Source: Jackrogersella multiformis
Taxonomy: Eukaryota; Ascomycota; Sordariomycetes; Xylariales; Hypoxylaceae
Direction: 5' to 3'
Length of the DNA: 64,000 bases
Assembly: GCA_902806575.1 (NCBI GenBank)
Contig: CADCXD010000008.1
Span: 1,860,001 to 1,924,000, forward strand
Part shown: in pieces, positions 59,020 to 64,000 of the stretch
Layout: every line of letters starts with the position of its first letter
Position numbering within the stretch: the first letter of the stretch is position 1
Position numbers and translations under genes: made by a program
The notes under the pieces: model-generated
The model's input: only the letters and a program-made list of their open reading frames with translations
Told to the model about the DNA's origin: nothing
The model's database searches: none

Positions 59020-59469
59020 ACGGATAGACATGAGCTGGCCGACCCACGAGTTTGGAATGCCTCTGTAGAGGTGCGAAGGCGGTACGGGCGCGGGCTTGGT
59101 GGTGACACAACTATAGCCCACGAAAAACAAGTAGAAGTTGAGACGCTACAATAGAATCTGCCTCCTTAAGAGACCGGACAATCAAAGATAGAAATAAAAT
59201 GATGAAATCGAAGCAACGTCGGATTTCTAGTTTGAAGATTCTCATGCCAGGTAGCGAGACCAACAATCAGCTTCGATACAGAAACTATCTACTGATAGCC
59301 TGCAGTTGTGGTTGTGGTAGTATTTGTGAATTGACTATTGGGCGGTCACCATCACAACACCTGAGACATTCAAATCTCTCGAACCAAGCTGGGTCATATG
59401 GAAAATCGCACGATGCTGTTTTGCTGATTCTCATCATAGACGTAAAAATTTGCACCTAGTCTAGGTACG
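59020..59469. other. Convergent intergenic region, no gene
   Basis: Lies between the 3' ends of the DUF3237 gene and the Gfo/Idh/MocA gene. The plus-strand frame at 59199-59459 has no family features. Confidence 0.45.
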
Positions 59470-60847
59470 TCAACGGAACGAGCTAGTTGGCCGCAGTCCT
59501 AGTCCGCTCTTCTCGTAAGCCATGTCGACCATCCTCATCTGCTTGATCGAGTCCTCCCCAGTGACCCAGTAATGCGTGCTTCGGCCCTTAATCCGATTGA
59601 CAAAAGCCTCAAGCTGGTAACGGTACGACATCCACCAATCCTCGCCAGGCAAATCGGCAAGCTCACCCCCGGCATCCTTGTACGTGTAGGCTTTATGTGA
59701 GCTCGACTCGACCCATTTCTTGACCGGCTGGCGATCCGTCACCTGGCGGATCACATATGTATCCTTGACGTCGATGCGGTGCCAGAGGATGGCATGCATG
59801 AAGCCGTGCAGCGTCACCTGGCGCGTCCTCACTTTCTCGTGGGTCTCCGGCAGCGCTGTGTCGGGGACCACGACCTCCTTGTGCGTCACCCTGGCCTCGG
59901 ACGGCTTCCACAGCATGGGGCCTCTTAGGGTGCTTGTGGCCTCGCCCACGCCGTTGGGAAAGCGGAACTGGGTGTTGAAGGTGTAGTCGCACTGATCATG
60001 AATTCCGTCACTGAACACTTTGGTGTCACACGCCAGACACTCCTCGGGCTCATCGCCAAAAATCATGCGCAGGACAGCAAAGTTATACGTTCCCAGTGCC
60101 ATGATGCTGCCGCCTCCAAGCTTATAGTTGAACTCAATGTCGTCCTTCTTCGTAAACCACCACGGTACCATGCAGTCTGTGTGGGCATGCACGACGTCAG
60201 CTGGCGTGATAAAGGTTAGAAACTTGTGGAGGGCAGGATGGAATCGGTTGTGGAAGGCTTCTAGCAAAACTGGGGGATTGGGCTGGGATGATGACAGTTC
60301 CGGCAGGTTGAAGAGTATATTCGCTTCAGTTTCGGTGTCCACAGACGGTTTCTCTACCAAAACGTGCTTTCCAGCGCGGATTGAGCGGACGGCCCATTCA
60401 TAATGCAGGCCGTTGGGAAGGGGGATGAAGATGGCATCAATGTTTGGATCGTCGATAATCTCTGTGGCAGATCAAGATCAGTCTTGACTGCTCCACGAAA
60501 CTCCATAATGAACAGCCAGGAGTCGAATATTACCCTGATAAGTGTCTCTGACATCGGGAATACCGTGTTTCTTGGAAAATTCCTCAGCACGGGTACGGTC
60601 CCTGGCAGCGATAGCCTGCACAATAACTTCAGGATGTGACTGGGCCGGCGTTATCAGTGCCATGGGCCTAAGTTAATTCCATGTCAATACCAAGCCTCTT
60701 CAGATACTGCGCAACGCAGCCCATACAGCACATGAGAACTCACGCAATTTTGGCCGCCCCCAATATACCGAACCTGATGACATCGCCCTTCTTTTCAGCC
60801 ACGGGTGGACTGAAAGACGTAAGGATACGATTTACCAGAGAAAACAT
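59470..60847 (-). CDS. Gfo/Idh/MocA-family NAD(P) oxidoreductase, three exons (409 aa)
   Basis: Exons 60847-60744, 60667-60534 and 60461-59470; phases agree. The Rossmann motif GILGAAKIA spans exon 1 into exon 2. IFIPLPNGLHYEWA and the signature Lys motif HVLVEKP follow. The C-terminal half is the GFO_IDH_MocA C domain with GGGSIMALGTYN. Best fit is the fungal dimeric dihydrodiol dehydrogenase / D-xylose 1-dehydrogenase-like group. It probably oxidises a sugar or diol in the cytosol. A link to the biosynthetic cluster is possible but unsupported by a shared promoter motif. A later in-frame ATG at about 60663 would delete the NAD-binding loop, so 60847 is the start. Confidence 0.9.
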
Positions 60848-62402
60848 GTTGTGGATGCGTTTCTTCGGAGAGCTAACTGATGGATGGTCGCAATACTAAG
60901 TACAACAAAGACCACGTTGAAGGAAAGGTTGTCAAATCCTGGATCACAGTATCCGGGCTCATTTTCATCTATTATTGGCGCTGTCACATGTCTGCTTGGG
61001 TTTTATATTATTTGAATGGTGCCTATGGGCCGATGGATTTTTCACCGGAGGGGACCAGTTAAACGGAGAAGAAATCGCCGGTCGAACTGTCAGAGTATAG
61101 ATTGACGTAGGATGGCTTACGGTGATCATAATTGGTCAGCTTAGAATCGCCATGTATGGAAATGGTAACTTTAACCGGTGTGACCGAAAACGAAGTACCT
61201 AAGGCTGTACCGCAGGGCTTTCGGAGACTCTTTCGCTGGAATGGATCCCCGAGGTTGATAAAGGGGCGGCTAGTTTCGAATAGCATATTGTAAGAACGGA
61301 TCCATCATTCTTGCACTTGAATAAAGTCCCTCTCCAGGGAGAATTCCTGAAACAATAGAGATTAATAGCTGAAGCCTTGCTATAAAGGTTAGCGCGAACC
61401 CTTTAACCTAGCTGTCTGGGGGATGAGAGAAACCTCCGAGTCATAGACAGAAGGTGACATTATAAGCGGCTCTCCTTTTCGAATTCGTCTCGAGCATCAA
61501 GCACACAAACAATCTCTCTACGTACGTATTCGACATTATTAACCTAAAAACAGCTGGCCCCATAGCTACTAGCAGCTGCTTCGAAACATTAATCTACACA
61601 CAAGCCCAAGAAAAAAACCAATCTATCTACCTCCTACCTAGGTAGGTACACTTAACATCACTCTTTACAATATAATAACATCAATAACTCGACCCGAACG
61701 TTTTCTCATTTTTCAACATGCGTCATAATAATACCTTGAAAAGTAAGTATATCCTACCTCATATCGGACGATTTTATCATTATCATTCTTTCGTCGTGGA
61801 GCGTAAAATCGTTCATATAGATATGGCACTTAAAAAGCACTCTTCATAGGTAGTAATGAATTTCATAATTTATCTTTTTTCCTTCCCCACACCTCACCCG
61901 AATGATCCTACGGGCCGTCAAGCTGATCATCTATCTACGTACCTAGGTACCTAGTCAAGTAGCCCCTCCAGCTATTTCTTCCCAGACCTATCCAAACCAA
62001 TATTTAACAACAACCTTTCTTTCTACTACTACAACTAACCTGCAACCGCCATCGTTCCTACAACCGCCATAGTTAGTATTTCACATTCACTCAAAACATA
62101 ACGCGTCTAAGATCGAATTACCAGCCCGACTGTTTACCCAGGTATTTAAATCGTAAGTTCTCTACCCGTTTATTAATAAAATTATCTACTTTATTCTCTC
62201 TTCCACCTCCACAACACTATCACCCTTCCTTACTTAACACTTAACCTACCTAACACTACTCTCCTACCTCTTTAAAAACCGTGTAAATCATCGAAATTCT
62301 CCAGATACTACTATCATTTGTGAAGGGCTTCTTTCACTTAAAAATAGTTGCCCTTTAATACTGATTATTTTACTAGAGCTACCATATCCACATATAGGAA
62401 AG
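60848..62402. other. Intergenic stretch and long pyrimidine-rich leader
   Basis: No gene is called. TACCTAGGTAGGTA at about 61635-61650 and GTACCTAGGTACCTAG at about 61939-61954 are palindromic motifs of the dispersed family. An ATG at about 61719 followed by GTAAGT could be a small non-homologous 5' exon or upstream ORF of the gene starting at 62403. Confidence 0.4.
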
Positions 62403-64000
62403 ATGCCAAGAATCAAGAACGCTCGCGACACGGCCGGAATCACATTGATTCCCGGTACAGATAATGAAGATGGCAGATTCGAGTTACCATCACATGCAAT
62501 TTCTAAGGCCGATTTCAACGAGCTGTTCAGTTTTAGTACACACGATGAGATTGACAAATGTCATGGGGAAAACCATCCCGATATAAACCGTCTAGACACA
62601 GCTACTACTACCACTGCGGACTCTTACGCACTCTCGACCATGGATCACCCATTTGTGCGACCCCATAAATACACGAGCCCGGATAGCGAGGGAGGTGGAG
62701 ACGAGCCTGAACCCCTGCGGATTTTGGCGGTTCCTGGTAGGTTATTACGCTTCTTTACTCGTAATATGCATTTTTGGTGCTAACAATGGAAAATGAAGGA
62801 CAAATCCCTTATGCCAACCCGCTCTCTCCTGAAGAGAGTGAGTTCGAAGCACCTTCATACTCCGGTATGACTAGGCCGCTTTTCGCATATGAAGATCTTT
62901 GCAGGGCCGCGCACGAGGCGAACAAGTTCGATGCCATCAAGTCCACATCTTTTGTAACGGATGTGGAAACTTTATCAGCACTATTCGAAACAATCTATAG
63001 CAGAGTAAAGAATGTTAAACATCGCAAGGCCGAAAAAGGCCTTTGCTTTACGATCCACACCGAGCATAGTGTTACATTCATGAAGACCCTTAATGCTTAC
63101 CAGCTTAAGGAGCCCTTGTACCACGCCGCGAGTAGCCATTTAAAGGAGAAAGGCATCAAGCCAACTTTGATGGCGGGCAAAGAATCTACGATGCTAAACA
63201 CATATAAACGTGTGGTTTCGTATCGATTTGGGGATTATTCTCTAATCGTGGAGGACCCCCATCGAGTCGCCACCACCGAGAGCCGTCCAAAACGTCTCAG
63301 AGAAGAAGATTTGAGGCAGAAAGGGGGATTACCTGAGCCGGATCGACTCGAAGGTGGCTTGGATTAGAACACCAACCGCCGCCGAGAAGATCTGGAGACC
63401 AGTCTCCCGTCCTATTCCATTTTCAAGAATCAAGTTTCTGGTCGGCATCCACCTCTCGCACTGTTCGCACGCTGCAGACATGACGGAAAACACCTGGTAA
63501 ATTTACAGTCATGGTTCTCGGGGACAAACCGAGCTTTGATTGCCGAGTATTCTAGTCTTGTAGGAAAGAAATCAAAGGCTGGTGTTTTCCGAGGCGGATT
63601 CCTTGATCTCGCAGCTGATGTAAAAAGGAGGCATGAGAGCGATGGAAATGGTGACGGCGAAGAACTAAAGAAATCAGCTCTTGACTTGTGGGCATCCGAT
63701 CACCAGGTTGACTATAGTTTGAAACTATTGCATCGACTATTAGCTTATATCAAGCATACCGCCGAGAATGAGTCGCCACGAGGAACCAAGACGTTCACCT
63801 TGAAGCATCTGAGAAAGAATGATCCATGGCTCCAAGTATCTTCGGCCCGATTAGGAGATATCCCTCCAGATTTAGTGTCTAGTCGGATGGCTAATGAACT
63901 TGGTAAGGAGCCGGAGGATTCTAAGGATCAAATAGCAGATGAGAATGCACAGGGGGGAGGGATTGAAGGGGAAGGGGTCGAAGGGGAAGGGGAAGGGGTA
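62403..64000 (+). pseudogene. Uncharacterised fungal protein, in-frame TAG, truncated by window edge
   Basis: Exon 1 is 62403-62736 and the intron 62737-62798 (GTAGGT, CTAAC, GAAG acceptor). Exon 2 starts at 62799 and stops at TAG 63365-63367. The same frame is then open for a further 211 codons to the end of the window and still reads like protein. It includes LQSWFSGTNRALIAEY and NDPWLQVSSARLGDIPP, and ends in a Gly-Glu repeat. The first part (DAIKSTSFVTDVETLSALF, KRVVSYRFGDYSLIVED) resembles an uncharacterised fungal family often mislabelled geranylgeranyl pyrophosphate synthetase; no prenyltransferase DDxxD motif is seen. The TAG may be a disabling mutation, a sequencing error, or inside a short unrecognised intron. 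I label it a possible pseudogene, not certain. Confidence 0.55.

Overview
The window looks like chromosomal DNA of a filamentous ascomycete (Pezizomycotina). Most genes carry 50-200 bp spliceosomal introns with GTRNGT donors and CTAAC-like branch points. The gene content is typically fungal: AflR-type and C2H2/Zn2Cys6 regulators, a GPI-anchored aspartic protease, a PKS-NRPS, and FAD-linked (berberine-bridge-like) oxidases. The genus cannot be fixed from sequence alone. All exon boundaries were derived by hand from splice signals, reading-frame continuity and family motifs.

Layout. (1) 1-19.1 kb is ordinary chromosome: a small spliced secreted protein (minus), a Rieske+DUF455 protein, an AMMECR1 protein, a yapsin-like protease, a Ras-like GTPase (minus), about 6 kb of gene-poor DNA with a 508 bp MITE-like element, and a C2H2 zinc-finger gene (minus). 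(2) 19.7-53.1 kb is a biosynthetic gene cluster. In order it holds FAD-linked oxidase 1, an O-methyltransferase, an MFS exporter, an AflR-like regulator, a P450, FAD-linked oxidase 2, a 4039-residue PKS-NRPS, a 2-oxoglutarate/Fe(II) oxygenase, a FAD monooxygenase and FAD-linked oxidase 3. (3) 54.3-60.8 kb is a possible cluster arm or flank: a C2HC+Zn2Cys6 regulator, an SDR, a DUF3237 protein and a Gfo/Idh/MocA oxidoreductase. (4) 62.4-64 kb is an uncharacterised fungal gene with an in-frame TAG, cut by the window edge.

How the cluster may work (inference). The synthase (KS-AT-DH-MT-degenerate ER-KR-ACP-C-A-T-R) would build a methylated, unreduced polyketide, join it to an amino acid, and probably release it reductively, because the R domain keeps its catalytic Tyr/Lys. 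No trans-acting enoylreductase is present in the window. Six or more oxidative enzymes plus the methyltransferase would decorate the product, and the MFS protein would export it.

Most notable observations. The three FAD oxidases differ at the two flavin-attachment positions (Ile/Cys, His/Cys, His/Ser). A TCGGCG motif recurs in the promoters of the cluster's divergent gene pairs, with four copies within 80 bp between the 2OG oxygenase and the FAD monooxygenase. I do not recognise the cluster as a specific characterised pathway.
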